A stretch of DNA of 23,364 bases from Rhypophila decipiens (taxonomy: Eukaryota; Ascomycota; Sordariomycetes; Sordariales; Naviculisporaceae): NCBI GenBank assembly GCA_033297075.1, contig MU858350.1, forward strand, positions 1-23,364. The letters are read 5' to 3'. Made by a program: the position numbers and the translations under genes. Below, one piece after another: positions 1 through 9,348 of the stretch. Each line of letters begins with the position of its first letter. Position 1 is the first letter of the stretch. Under the pieces are notes generated by a model that saw nothing but the letters and a program-made list of their open reading frames with translations, did no database searches and was not told the DNA's origin.

Positions 1-296
1 AACCCCGCCCAAAAACCGGTACATGCACAATGGAACTTCCAGGACAACACCCATGGCCCACATCTTCTTTGTACGGTAAATACACACTTTTCATTCAGTG
101 AAACACCAGCCAACGTGCGGGGATGCAGCCTCATTTCAAAAGTCCCCTATCAGAATTGTGGGGACACCGAACTGGATGACCAATCGCCGGCTCCGGAGGC
201 CTCTGGCAGCGGCTGTGTTGGAACGAATTGACCAAACTTGTACAACCTGTTGGCGGGCAAAAGCTGCCGCTGGCGGCCTTTGTTTCATAACCATAA

Positions 297-506
297 AGTA
301 CATTCACAGTCCGCAGAAACCATACATTTGCCATCGACGTGCACAACTACTGTATTATGTTTCCGAACGTCATTCAATCGCGGTTCATTCCGCAAGACGC
401 GGTTAAGCTTGGCCGTTTCACCACAAGCATCGACAACCCGCATCAGAACTACCACGATCCGTCATGGACGAACTTCGGTGCGAGAGTTTTCCTGGAGGTT
501 GTGTAA
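297..506 (+). pseudogene. Possible remnant of a fungal protein of unknown function
   Basis: The frame opens after a TAA at 294-296 and closes with TAA at 504-506. It contains the stretch PQDAVKLGRFTTSIDNPHQ followed by NYHDP. I associate this type of segment (a 'KLGRFVT.I..PHQ.YHDP' pattern) with N-terminal regions of a poorly characterised fungal protein family. No convincing start or continuation was found on either side, so it is either a fragment of a decayed gene or one exon of a gene whose other exons I cannot place. The family resemblance is from memory and unverified. Confidence 0.3.
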
Positions 507-675
507 AGGGCCGGGGAGAGAGATATTGGAAAGATTTTCTGTCTCCAATTTACGCCGTGGTGGGAGGACGTTTGGGTTGATAAAGAAGCCGAAGTGAAGA
601 GATGGCCTTTCTTTTCTAAAATTGGACCTGAGAGGTTTCTAGTGGCGATTTTCCTTGCGTTGATTCATGCTTTGA

Positions 676-767
676 TTTCTCTTTCGTTTTTCTCTTTTTC
701 CCTTTTTTCCTTTCTCTTTTTCCTCTTTCCTCTTTTCTTTTGCTTTTTCATTTTTTCTTTCCTTTTC
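676..767. repeat. Pyrimidine-rich low-complexity tract
   Basis: About 90 bases of almost pure T and C on the plus strand (runs of T with interspersed CTC and CCT). It forces apparent Phe/Leu/Ser-rich or Glu/Lys-rich frames on the two strands that are compositional artefacts. Tracts of this kind occur in fungal promoters and introns; no specific role can be assigned. Confidence 0.75.
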
Positions 768-1181
768 ATGGAAAAAACAGTGAGGGGAAAAGGAAATAAA
801 TAAATCAGCGCCGGGTAGCATCAAGGACCAGCCGTGAATGCTTTCCTACTTTTGCAGATTTCGCTGAGAGTCCCTTACAACATCTAAGTTATTCTCTAGA
901 GGATCCCAGGAGAGCTTTACCTGGAGTAACCCGACCTTCCTTCCCTTACACGCGTAATCCTCGCGGACTTCTGAAAGGACATTGCGGTGCCTACAGCACG
1001 GCACTTGGGTTTACCGAGGAATGGGCCGCAGCTTAAGACTCGAATCCCATGCGGCAGATATCGGAGAGAAATATTACAATGGTGTGATAGTTCTATATGC
1101 GAGATGCGTATTGGGCGGCACTCATCTAGTCTCTCTGCCCAGCACAAGCCCGACAGTTAGGACTGAATTCGTGTACCCCAT

Positions 1182-2328
1182 TCAATGCGACCTCTTCAAC
1201 CCGTGACCCTCGGCATGATGTTTCTCATCCGACTCGGGAACCGTCCTGGAGCCGTTATGCCGGGACACGACCCAGCTTCTCAGCTTTCCAAAGTTTCTGC
1301 AGGTATGAGGTACATCCGAGTTCACATAGTTGCGGCCTAGAAAATCTGTCCACTCGGTCGGGATCAACGTCATGTCTCCGTGGCACATGAGCATCTGTCG
1401 GATGTGGTCGATGCAATGCTCTGTAGGGTTGGAAATATCAGTATCGGGTTTTTGATTGATTCGTACAAAAAAACCAACCTCTGTGGATATAAGTATTGTG
1501 ATGGGTGGACTGCGGATAGTAGTCGGGCCAGAACGCCTGTCGTAGGCGGTTCTGCACGCGAGTAAGAAACGGTGACTATTTAGCCTAGAGAAATAACAGG
1601 TAAAAGGAAGAGGGAAAAGAAAAGAACTTACAAGGCAGTGGAGGGCATGAAACATGTCGATGCTGTGCAAAACAAAACACGACCCGTGTAAGCCATACAC
1701 TGGAACCGACGATAAACGGTCCTTATCAGAAGAAAACTCACCCAGCCATGTACCCGCCAACTTTATCATTCCAATACAAGTCAGACGCGCTCCCAAAGGC
1801 ATCAGTCGCCTCCTCGGCCGTGATGCGGAAATATCGCCCCGCCGTGATCTCCTCCCAGTTTTCATCAATCTCGGCCGATGGCTCCCCGATATATGTCTTC
1901 TCCCCGGGGTTCGGGACATAGAAGGTCCCGTTCTCCATGAACACGGGTGCGCCCGTAAAAGTCACCATCTCAGTCTCAATCTCGGACCGGAGCGGCTTGA
2001 AGTCCGTCGGGCGGGCGAGAGGAAACTCGCCGGCGCCGCCGCGGGACCATGGTCCTCTGTGTCCGTACTGCAGCACCGACGAGGTCATGAATGTGAGAGT
2101 TAATATCCAGGGGAGGACTTGGAGGAATGTAGGGCGTGATGGTGAGCCGCGTGGAGGGGCAGGAGGTGTGTTGTGAGGATTTTCCTCTTGGTCGTGGTGC
2201 TTGGGCGCTTGGTCGTGATATCTAGAGTCATCTGCGTCCGCTGACGATAGTGGCAGAGGGTGGTATTGTCTGCGTGAAGCGGACGGGGAGTTGGTGCTCC
2301 ATAAGGTGAAGAATCGAGCCATCTTCAT
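1182..2328 (-). CDS. UstYa-type (DUF3328) oxidase A
   Basis: DUF3328/UstYa proteins are membrane-anchored oxidases that act on secreted RiPP or other peptides: oxidative cyclisation, hydroxylation, desaturation or chlorination, depending on the member. My model has four exons (2328-1742, 1662-1632, 1551-1479, 1420-1182) with introns of 79, 80 and 58 bp and encodes 309 aa. The cytosolic N-terminus is Pro/His-rich and a single membrane segment lies at about 68-88. Both family motifs are intact: HALHC at 201-205 and, across the last intron, HREHC at 229-233. They are followed by MLMCHGDMT and the C-terminal HTCRNFGKLRSW. The start is the first ATG of the frame; a second ATG lies two codons later. 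The gene lies about 1.1 kb beyond the end of the RiPP precursor and has the same orientation. The N-terminal tail is longer than in its paralogues here. Confidence 0.9.
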
Positions 2329-3416
2329 TTCGTCGAGCAAAGTCAAGTTAGATCAGGTCAAGTCAACGAGGTAAAATCGGTGAGAGAGCACCGAGTTGCA
2401 GGAACGGACGAGGAGATGGGTGGGTAGACTTGGATAGTAACAGAGGTGGGTGGAGAGCAGGTTTCAGTGCTGAAAGCCTACCTGGGTCGGGGAGGGAGAG
2501 GCAAGGCGTTTGGAAACGGTCCTGTTATTCGGGGAAGGGAGGGTGTCCGGACCTCCATCAAGTCAGGCGCCGCCAGGTGCCTAGGAAGCCTGAGGTAGAT
2601 GGAAGGATGCATCCTCCCTCCACGGAGACGCGGTGAAAGGAGGTCTGTTGGAGATTTTCTGGAATTTGGAAGGTCCGATTAAGAGCAGGGGTGCTAACAG
2701 GATTCCGGGAGTCTCGGGCGTCAGCCAATACGTGGCATAGAGACCACGGAAATTTTACAACCTTCATTGTGACTTATCGACCAAAGTTTGGTTCGATGGC
2801 ATGAGGTCAAAGGACTCTTGGGATTTGTTGAGCCGTTGGTCTGTTGGTCCAACCTGAGACCCAAGTGCAACGCGCGGCCGTATACATCTTCAAGGTTCTG
2901 ATAGGCTGTTGGCCAATACAATCTTGATGTTGGTCATACCGCATGACATTAGCCTGTTTGCCTCTAATGTCATCGCTCTTTTGATTCATCCTCAATCTTT
3001 TCCCTTGTGACAAGCCCCTTCTTCGTCAGAATTCGAAACGTGGTCACCGTCATGTGACGTTGGTGTTCATGTTGTCACCCGGCACAGCACAGCACCACGC
3101 ATGTTGGTTAGCTTAGCTGCGTCGTACGTGTAACGCTTGAGCCTATTTCTACTCACGCTTCTGTATATTCCCAGTTTCTACTGACCGCCCGAAATGGATA
3201 TTCACGGGAGGTGCATGTGGTTGGCAACTTAGGGGGCTATCGAGAGAGACTCTTTCACCGGCCTGGTTACGTGATCCGAACGTGAACAACTGAATTTCCG
3301 GTACTTGATTGTTGGAAAGCTATAGACTTGATGGCAAGTCCAGACCTCACGAAATAGCCTGTCTAGATGATGGTCTGGCAATCTAGGAGCCCCAAATAGC
3401 GGTCTATATAGCGCAA
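2329..3416. other. Intergenic region between UstYa gene A and the precursor
   Basis: About 1.1 kb with no gene I can support. It contains the promoter of the minus-strand UstYa gene A and the 3' flank of the precursor gene. The one structural element noticed is a perfect 10-bp inverted repeat at 2943-2973. Confidence 0.6.
2943..2973. repeat. Perfect 10-bp inverted repeat with 11-nt spacer
   Basis: ATGACATTAG at 2943-2952 is matched by its exact reverse complement CTAATGTCAT at 2964-2973. It could be a binding site or a small hairpin. One such repeat in 23 kb is close to chance expectation, so function is uncertain. Confidence 0.4.
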
Positions 3417-3823
3417 CTAGAGCTTCTTGTCCGCTCCCTCATCGTCACCATTGTAGCGCTTCTTCTTGTCAGCGCCCTCATCGTCACCATTGTAGCGCTT
3501 CTTCTTGTCAGCGCCCTCATCGTCACCATTGTAGCGCTTCTTCTTGTCAGCGCCCTCATCGTCGCCATTGTAGCGCTTCTTCTTGTCAGCGCCCTCATCG
3601 TCACCATTGTAGCGCTTGCCGAAGCTGGTAACGGCGGGCTTAGAACCAAGGTGGCGGACGGCCAAGTTGCCCGCTGGAGCTTTGTTAGTTGCCGTGAATG
3701 TGCATCTGTCGATGATAGTTCAGAGTTTGGTTGATTTCTCTTACCAGCAGGACCCGGAATGGCAACGGCGGCGCTGAGGCAGGCCATGGCGAGCAAGCTC
3801 ATAGTGACCTTGGGGAGCTGCAT
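3417..3823 (-). CDS. Dikaritin-type RiPP precursor with five identical Kex2-bounded repeats
   Basis: Two exons (3823-3745 and 3679-3417) joined across a 65-bp intron (gtaaga..caaag) give 113 aa. Residues 1-21 form a signal peptide (hydrophobic core LLAMACLSAAVA). A short leader ends in Lys48-Arg49, and residues 50-112 are five copies of YNGDDEGADKK joined by KR. This layout (signal peptide, then tandem repeats each cut by Kex2 after KR) is that of ustiloxin/phomopsin-type precursors, where the mature core starts with an aromatic residue directly after KR. By that rule the core would start at Tyr, most simply as Tyr-Asn-Gly-Asp-Asp, with EGADKK as the discarded spacer; the exact C-terminal boundary cannot be read from sequence. 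The last copy ends KKL-stop without a KR. The surrounding five UstYa genes support the call. A plain secreted repeat protein is the alternative. Confidence 0.87.
3423..3611 (-). repeat. 39-bp coding tandem repeat (five copies, last truncated)
   Basis: Each unit encodes YNGDDEGADKK plus KR. The five copies are identical in protein. At the DNA level I see only three silent differences: one GGT/GGC in the second copy from the N-terminus, and two in the last copy (GGA for GGC and GCG for GCT). Such near-identity suggests recent amplification or ongoing homogenisation by unequal crossing-over or gene conversion. Confidence 0.95.
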
Positions 3824-4558
3824 GTTGATGATGTCTCTGTTGGATTGCTTTTGAGTTTTGGACGAATTTTTTGGCTGTGCTGGCAGTTGAATTGGACGTT
3901 GTAGCTTTTGGGGTATTGTAGATGGCAAGTCAAAACGTTTATATATCCGTACCACAGTTGGGTGCTTTTCTGCATGTGTGCAACCTCACCGTGATATTGG
4001 GCCATGTCCCGGACGACCTCCATATCGCGCGAGGCACCGACTCTTGCCAACATCAAAAGATAAGACTGCCCAACAGGGGTCGGTCTGGTGGTCTGCGAGG
4101 CTGGTGAACTGCGTCTTTCAATCCTTCACTACCTTCCGAAAGTGGAATACCCGGTGACTGGAACATTCTCAGAACAACATAGTTCCAAACCTCGGGTGTC
4201 GGAGCATTGATTGCACCTGCCAATCTTGGAAACACGCCGCCATCACGCATGAGGTTTATTCAGAGTTGTTGCTATAAATTGGTACCCGTTTTGCCTGAAG
4301 TTCGACATTCCGAGTTCAGCCCGGCGACCAACACGAAATACACACCAGGACCAGACTTTCTAGTTATTTTCCGGGCGCTATTATCTGCGCAACGGAGGCG
4401 TAGCTGGGAGGTGGGTTACATGGAAAACCTTCAGTGATAGCCAACGGAGGATGTCGTGACGTTTGAAGCATAAAATGGGAGGTGGAAAGAGGGGAGACAG
4501 GCAAGGTACCTCCTGACCAAAGTCGCTGTAGCATCTATAGACCATTTACTTACGAAAA
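3824..4558. promoter_or_regulatory. Divergent promoter region, precursor / acyltransferase
   Basis: 735 bp separate the start codons of the minus-strand precursor and the plus-strand acyltransferase, so the region must hold both promoters and could co-regulate them. A TATA-like element faces the precursor (3938-3945). An 8-bp palindrome AGGTACCT lies at about 4505-4512, roughly 50 bp before the acyltransferase start. No gene is supported inside. Confidence 0.55.
3938..3945 (-). promoter_or_regulatory. TATA-like box of the precursor gene
   Basis: TATATAAA on the minus strand, about 115 bp upstream of the precursor ATG. This is a good match to a TATA box at a position compatible with a short 5' untranslated region, as expected for a strongly expressed small secreted peptide gene. 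It is unproven. Confidence 0.5.
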
Positions 4559-6385
4559 ATGTCGACATTGAGGGACCAAGACGACATCGAGGCCGACATT
4601 GGGCGTCGAGCCTCCTCCCTTGGACGCCGGGCAATGGCTGTTGCAAAGAAGGCAGCAGCAACAACAACAATAACAACATGTTCGCTTTGCCTGGCTCTTC
4701 TCCCAAGCTGGGCCCGGGCCCAGCTCAAACCCCAAACCAGTCGACCGCCGGTGAAAAACTTCGAAAGAGCACATCACGCATCCTCAGCCTACATGGACGG
4801 CCTCCGGGGCCTCGTTGCCGTGTTAGTCTTTGTCCGGCACTTCACACTACCCTGGCAGGATCACATCGACTATGGCTACGGATGCCAAGACAAGTACTAC
4901 GGCGTGCTGCGCCTCCCATTCCTTCGTCTCCTCTACGCCGGACCCCTTGTCCCGGTCTTTTTTATCTTGTCCGGCTATGTTCTCTCGGCCAAGACCATCC
5001 GCCATTTACACACCATGTCCATATCGTCGCCATCAGGGCCAACACCAACGTGCAGCCACGACGCCGTTGCCACCCTGTTCATCTCGCTGTCTGGTTCGGC
5101 GTTCCGTCGGGCGCTTCGTCTCTTCCCACCGCCAATCATCTCGACCTTTTTGGTCATGCTGCTCACCCACTTCGGCCTCTTCTCCTTCGACTACGCCGTC
5201 ATGCCCGGACGCCAACCCGAGCACGCCGAGGCCCTGAGCACCTTTACGGCGCAGCTCAGCCACTGGGCATCCTTCGTCGGCGACGAGCTGATCAACCCCT
5301 GGCGCTGGGACGTCCCTCGGCTCGTCTATGGGCCTCACCTGTGGACGATACCCATCTCCTTCAAGGGATCCGCCGTCACCTTCCTCACCTGTCTGGTGAT
5401 TGCGCGGGTAGCGCGCCCCGGCGTCCGGCTGGCTCTCCTCTGCGCCGCCATCGCCTACGCCCTGTCCCGTGGCCGTTGGGATATGGCTCTCTTTTTGGCA
5501 GGGATCCTCGTCTGCGAGCTAGATGCACGACGCATACCACCTCGTGACACAGATCATCACCATGATCATCATCCTAGCGAAACCAACGAGGAAAAGAAAC
5601 CGCCAACCAAGCACCTCCTCTCCACACTCGTGCTCCTCCTCACCCTCCTCACAGCCCTCTACCTAGCCTCCTTCCCCCGCTCCAACAACGGCGGCCAAGA
5701 CTGCGTGCCCGGTTACGTTACCTTCTGTCGCATCACCCCCAACTACCGCTACTGGCATGCCCTTGCCGCCTTCCTCATCGTGCTATCCGTCTCCCGCTCC
5801 GCCAGCCTCCAACGCCCCCTAGTCTCACCCCTCGCGAAATACCTGGGCCGTATCTCCTTCTCGATGTACCTCGTGCACGAGCCGCTATTGCACATCTTTG
5901 GCTTTTACACCGTGCCGTTTTTCTGGGCGCTGACCGGCATGGAGAGTGGGTGGAGCTATCAGGTGGGGTTTGGGATGGGAATGATGATGACGGCCTTTGT
6001 CTTGGTTTGGGTGGCGGATTTGTTTAGGGCGTGGGTTGAGGTGCCGTGTGGAAAGGGGGCGATGTGGTTGGAGGGCGTTTGTTTGGGGGGGGGTGATGCT
6101 TGGTTGCCCTTCTATGTGGATTTGCAAATCCTACCCATCCATTTACCTACCTGCCAATGTGGATTTAGGTGTTTTGTTGGGTATCGCAGGGAAAGCCTGG
6201 GTTTTGAAGGGCAGTTGGGAAGGGACGCAGGAATCGGGATTGGTTGGCTCGTCTACTATAGTGGTAGTAGACTCTCTATAACCCGCAAACGGCGACAGGG
6301 AGGTAGAAGAGCGAGGCGGACTTGTGTGCCGTCAACAGCCTTGGCGAGAGTGACCGACAGGGGCATCTTTTTGTTATCTATATAG
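4559..6385 (+). CDS. Membrane acyltransferase, acyltransferase-3 family
   Basis: Acyltransferase-3 (OafA/NRF6-type) proteins are multi-pass membrane enzymes that move acyl groups, often acetyl, to sugars, peptides or secondary metabolites. The single frame encodes 608 aa. After a basic and Ala-rich N-terminus comes YMDGLRGLVAVLVFVRHF, giving the family's Arg-X10-His pair (Arg83, His94). FFILSGYVLSAK follows, then several hydrophobic segments and the C-terminal signature GRISFSMYLVHEPL. The gene is divergent from the RiPP precursor, which suggests a tailoring role, but this is inference. The last about 95 residues, after an unusual nine-G run (6085-6093), are low-complexity and unlike the family. 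One extra G would end the protein at about 512 aa, near the usual length, so the tail may reflect a sequence error, a real frameshift or an unrecognised intron. Confidence 0.82.
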   Translation: MSTLRDQDDIEADIGRRASSLGRRAMAVAKKAAATTTITTCSLCLALLPSWARAQLKPQTSRPPVKNFERAHHASSAYMDGLRGLVAVLVFVRHFTLPWQDHIDYGYGCQDKYYGVLRLPFLRLLYAGPLVPVFFILSGYVLSAKTIRHLHTMSISSPSGPTPTCSHDAVATLFISLSGSAFRRALRLFPPPIISTFLVMLLTHFGLFSFDYAVMPGRQPEHAEALSTFTAQLSHWASFVGDELINPWRWDVPRLVYGPHLWTIPISFKGSAVTFLTCLVIARVARPGVRLALLCAAIAYALSRGRWDMALFLAGILVCELDARRIPPRDTDHHHDHHPSETNEEKKPPTKHLLSTLVLLLTLLTALYLASFPRSNNGGQDCVPGYVTFCRITPNYRYWHALAAFLIVLSVSRSASLQRPLVSPLAKYLGRISFSMYLVHEPLLHIFGFYTVPFFWALTGMESGWSYQVGFGMGMMMTAFVLVWVADLFRAWVEVPCGKGAMWLEGVCLGGGDAWLPFYVDLQILPIHLPTCQCGFRCFVGYRRESLGFEGQLGRDAGIGIGWLVYYSGSRLSITRKRRQGGRRARRTCVPSTALARVTDRGIFLLSI

Positions 6386-6953
6386 CTAGGAGTACGAGCC
6401 CTCTGCTCTGTCCGTCCTAATACTTCGTTGGTACCGAGATTATAGCTAGGACCTTTGGACGTAAATGGGAAATAACAACAATGACAACAACCCGTTCTAG
6501 TAAGTTCGCACGTGGAACAAATCTGAAGCGTTTCCGTTACACAGCGTCTTAGGGCTAGTTGATCCCAGCCCTGGAACGAATGTCTACGCCGCACGCTAGC
6601 TCGGCTGCTGTGCCGTTACAACCTATGATCTGCGGAAGGGCTACGCGCACTGTCTTTTGGGTTGCGATGTGACGCGGCGCCAACACTGTTCGTTTGAACT
6701 GCGTTCATCGGTCTCTTGAAAGCCCGGACGAATAGGTACGTACCTTACTCTACTTGGGGGACAGCAACAGCAGGGCTTGAGACTTCAAGTTGGGTGTTGC
6801 CCAATCAAAGGGCCATTATAATTTCTTTCATCAAACATATGTGTGTGGACAACTTGGGTTAGGATTGGCCCCTATTTTGAACTCATGTGCCATTCTTTAC
6901 TTTGGACGCCACTCCAAGATGCCTGTCTCGTAATTACCGTCCCGGATTCGGAA
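6386..6953. other. Convergent intergenic region, acyltransferase / UstYa B
   Basis: 568 bp between the 3' ends of two convergent genes. No gene or terminator structure is evident. It contains a perfect 12-bp palindrome at 6734-6745. Confidence 0.55.
6734..6745. repeat. 12-bp perfect palindrome AGGTACGTACCT
   Basis: A self-complementary site located between convergent genes. It resembles the GTACCT/TACCTA-type palindromes at 4505-4512, 11819-11832 and 15827-15838. Its role is unknown. Confidence 0.5.
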
Positions 6954-7932
6954 CTATTTGCTTCCAGGCTGATACTCAACCTTCTCGGGCTTCCAGTGCT
7001 CCCAGACGGTGACATCGGGCAGGTGCAGGCCGCCGCCGGCATGGTAGCGGTTCCTCGTCCACTCTCTCAGCTTATCAAAATTCCTGCACGTGTGCACCAC
7101 ATCCGAGTCGGCGTAGTTGCGACCTGGATTCTCAAACCAGCGCGTTCCGTAAGCCGTCATGTCGCCGGCGCACATGATGTACTGCCGGATTTGGTCGATG
7201 CAGTGCGCTCTATGCCGCACATGGGCTTCGTGGTGTTTTGGATCAAGCGTGTAGTACTCGGGGTAGTAGAACCTGCGGAGGTTGTCCTGAGATGGACGGA
7301 GAAGAGAAACCTGTCAGTGTCTCCTCAACAGAAGTTGTCTCGACGGGAACTGGCACCACCTACCAGACAGTGCAGCGTGTGGAACACGTCCAACCCAACC
7401 GAGTACCCCTTCTTCCTGCGATGCCAGTGCACATCAATGTCAGCTCCCCAGAGCTCACGAGCCTCTTCCTCGCTGATGAGAAAGTCCCGCTCGCCCGTGA
7501 GATCTGCCCATGCCTGGTCAACCTCTGGGCTGGGTGGCCCGACGTAGTCGATGGGTGATTTGTGTGTGACGACGAAGGTGCCATTCTCGTCAAACTCACC
7601 GTTGCCATAGAACTGGACGTCGTGATACTCGATGACGCCCCGGGCGGCAGCTGAAACGCTCGAGTTAGCTTTATTGTCATGATGATTGTTATTTTTCACA
7701 AAGGCCTGAATGTCTCTAACTTACGAAAGTCGGATGTCCTCCAAGCCGTGGAAGCCTTACGCTGGAATGTCAGGATGCGAGCCGTCAGGCCAACGCAGAG
7801 TACTGCCAGAAAGGCGGTGCTGCAGACCCATGGCCAACGACGCGGCGGTCTTGTAATCGTGGAGTCGGGAATCAAAAAGTCTGATTCTGAATCTGCGTCT
7901 GAAGACGTTTTGTCTTTCTGGGAGGAGGTCAT
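6954..7932 (-). CDS. UstYa-type (DUF3328) oxidase B
   Basis: Three exons (7932-7725, 7650-7364, 7286-6954) with introns of 74 and 77 bp encode 275 aa. One membrane segment lies at about 34-54 after a Ser/Asp-rich cytosolic tail. The lumenal part contains YVGPPSPEVDQAWADL, then HTLHC at 160-164, DNLRRFYYPEYY just after the intron, HRAHC at 190-194, IMCAGDMT and HTCRNFDKLREW. This is the most canonical UstYa protein of the window, with all expected residues. An alternative first donor 36 bp earlier (CAGC|GTAAGG) keeps the same phase and would shorten the protein by 12 residues; I prefer the GTAAGT donor. It is divergent from UstYa gene C, with 509 bp between start codons. Its substrate is presumably the Tyr-containing peptide from the nearby precursor. 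Confidence 0.92.
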
Positions 7933-8441
7933 CCTGTTGGCTTGGTATCTTGGTGATTGATGAAAGACAGCACGGTAGGGTTTTTAGGCCGCTTCAGTCA
8001 AAGTTGTGAAGAGCGGAGCGAATATCGGGCGCTGTTGGGGTGGGCATGCAAAACACAGCGGTCGAGACGTATCAGAGCCTCCCCGCTTCATATCAGGGTC
8101 TTGAGGAAGGGACAAGGCATGGATTGAACTGGGATTGCTGGATTCGGAAATGCGGACTTTTCAAACACCCTTCCCCCTGGAGGTCGTTCTTGGGCGCATT
8201 GCATGGGACGCGCCGCATCCATGCATCCAACTTAGCTTTCTGCACCTCAGGGATCACCAGCCTTCAAGTGTCCCATTTACGCGTATGCCAACCCCTTCGG
8301 CCCTTCGGGTCAGAACGGAAGGAAGTGCTCCCATGTGAAGAAAGCAGCCATACTTGACCGTGCTCGTTTGGGACTCCCATATCACCGCCCACTCCAAGTT
8401 GTTCGACATCAGTCTGCCTTCGATCCAGATCCGATCTTACC
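7933..8441. promoter_or_regulatory. Divergent promoter region, UstYa B / UstYa C
   Basis: 509 bp between two divergent UstYa-type start codons. It must contain both promoters and suits coordinated expression of the two oxidases. I could not identify a convincing TATA box or a paired CGG zinc-cluster site. Confidence 0.5.
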
Positions 8442-9348
8442 ATGACCTCCCTCAAAGACAGATTTTTATTCATCCTTACAACTCTTAGGTTCACTCCTCG
8501 TGGACGGTACGCCGAGGTGCCCGATTCTGATGGCCCGGAACACGATGGCACCCTCGAAGAAATCCACAAGGCCGAGCCGAACGGAAGAAAGCACCCGAAA
8601 AAACTCACGTCGAGCACGTGTTTAACAATTGCCATAATTGTAATTGTTGCTATCGCTATCTGGGGCTTGGTCATGCTCGCCTTCAAGAAGCCAAGTGATA
8701 AAAAGGGGCAGTTCACAGTTTTCCCCTTTCCCAAGCGTAAGTTCCTACACAGGTCCCGTTCAATAGGGAAAACCCCATTCAGAATCTCGAAATTGACCAC
8801 AAGCAGTAGAAGCAACCAAAACTAAATTGTTTCTACCGAATTACAAGTACTTGAATTTGTCCAGCTCCCACTCGGCGAGCGCCTGGGACGTCCTCGGCCG
8901 CCACGGAGACGTCTTTATCCCGTCGTCGCATCTCGACCGGTACGGTCTACCTCGGGGTCTGGAGACGACGGTAGAGGGCTACGATAGCTACCCTCCTTCT
9001 GTCTTCTATCAGCTGCACTGTTTGGTGAGTAACTCCTTTGTAGTGGACGTCAAAGACCATCTCCGGGCGCTAATTCCCAGGCAGAAATCTATCAGAAAGC
9101 ATTACTCTGCGCTGCAGAGCAATACTCCTCTTGTAGACCCGGTAGAGAATCATGTCGATCATTGTTTTGACTATCTGCGTCAAGCCATCATGTGCAGTGC
9201 GGACATGACGCTGGAGAAGGCAAGGGTCGAACCTGATGGCCACCGACGGAAAGTCGACGGGTGGGGGACAACTCATCAATGCCGCAACTGGGGGCAAGTG
9301 CTTAAAATTGTGGCAGAACGGAGTCCTCCGCAGATACCGTATAGTTAG
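8442..9348 (+). CDS. UstYa-type (DUF3328) oxidase C, first motif altered
   Basis: Three exons (8442-8736, 8807-9024, 9085-9348) with introns of 70 and 60 bp encode 258 aa. The acceptor of intron 1 is a tandem site (AAG at 8803 or CAG at 8806) that changes the protein by one residue without changing frame. A strong membrane segment lies at 59-81 (LTIAIIVIVAIAIWGLVML). The first family motif reads YQLHC (166-170), with Tyr where the first His normally stands. The second, HVDHC (194-198), is intact and is followed by IMCSADMTLEKA and HQCRNWGQVLKI. The region between membrane segment and first motif is shorter than usual. The changed residue may alter metal binding or chemistry; a sequencing change of a single base (CAC/TAC) cannot be excluded. 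Confidence 0.87.

Larger units (their letters stand above)
1..1181. other. Left-edge stretch without a confident gene
   Basis: No complete gene can be supported here. The stretch holds a short coding-like fragment (297-506, listed separately), a pyrimidine-rich low-complexity tract (676-767) and otherwise only short open frames with no recognisable domain. It lies downstream of the UstYa-type gene that ends at 1182 on the minus strand, so it would contain that gene's 3' untranslated region. Confidence 0.6.

Noticed and set aside
594..824. Phe/Leu-rich plus frame and Glu/Lys-rich minus frame
   Set aside because: Both are products of the pyrimidine-rich tract at 676-767; there is no domain and no support for a gene.
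1027..1045. B-box-like GACTCGAATCC that could suggest a tRNA
   Set aside because: No A box at the right distance and no cloverleaf arms; isolated match.
3404..3955. Long minus-strand frame in which the precursor repeats read as Met/Thr/Arg-rich repeats
   Set aside because: It is the unspliced reading: the frame runs through the intron and enters the repeats in the wrong phase. Splicing at 3744/3680 gives the signal peptide joined to the KR-bounded repeats.
4678..5547. 289-aa plus-strand frame inside the acyltransferase
   Set aside because: Pro/Arg/Leu-rich shadow of a GC-rich gene in another frame, with no recognisable motif.
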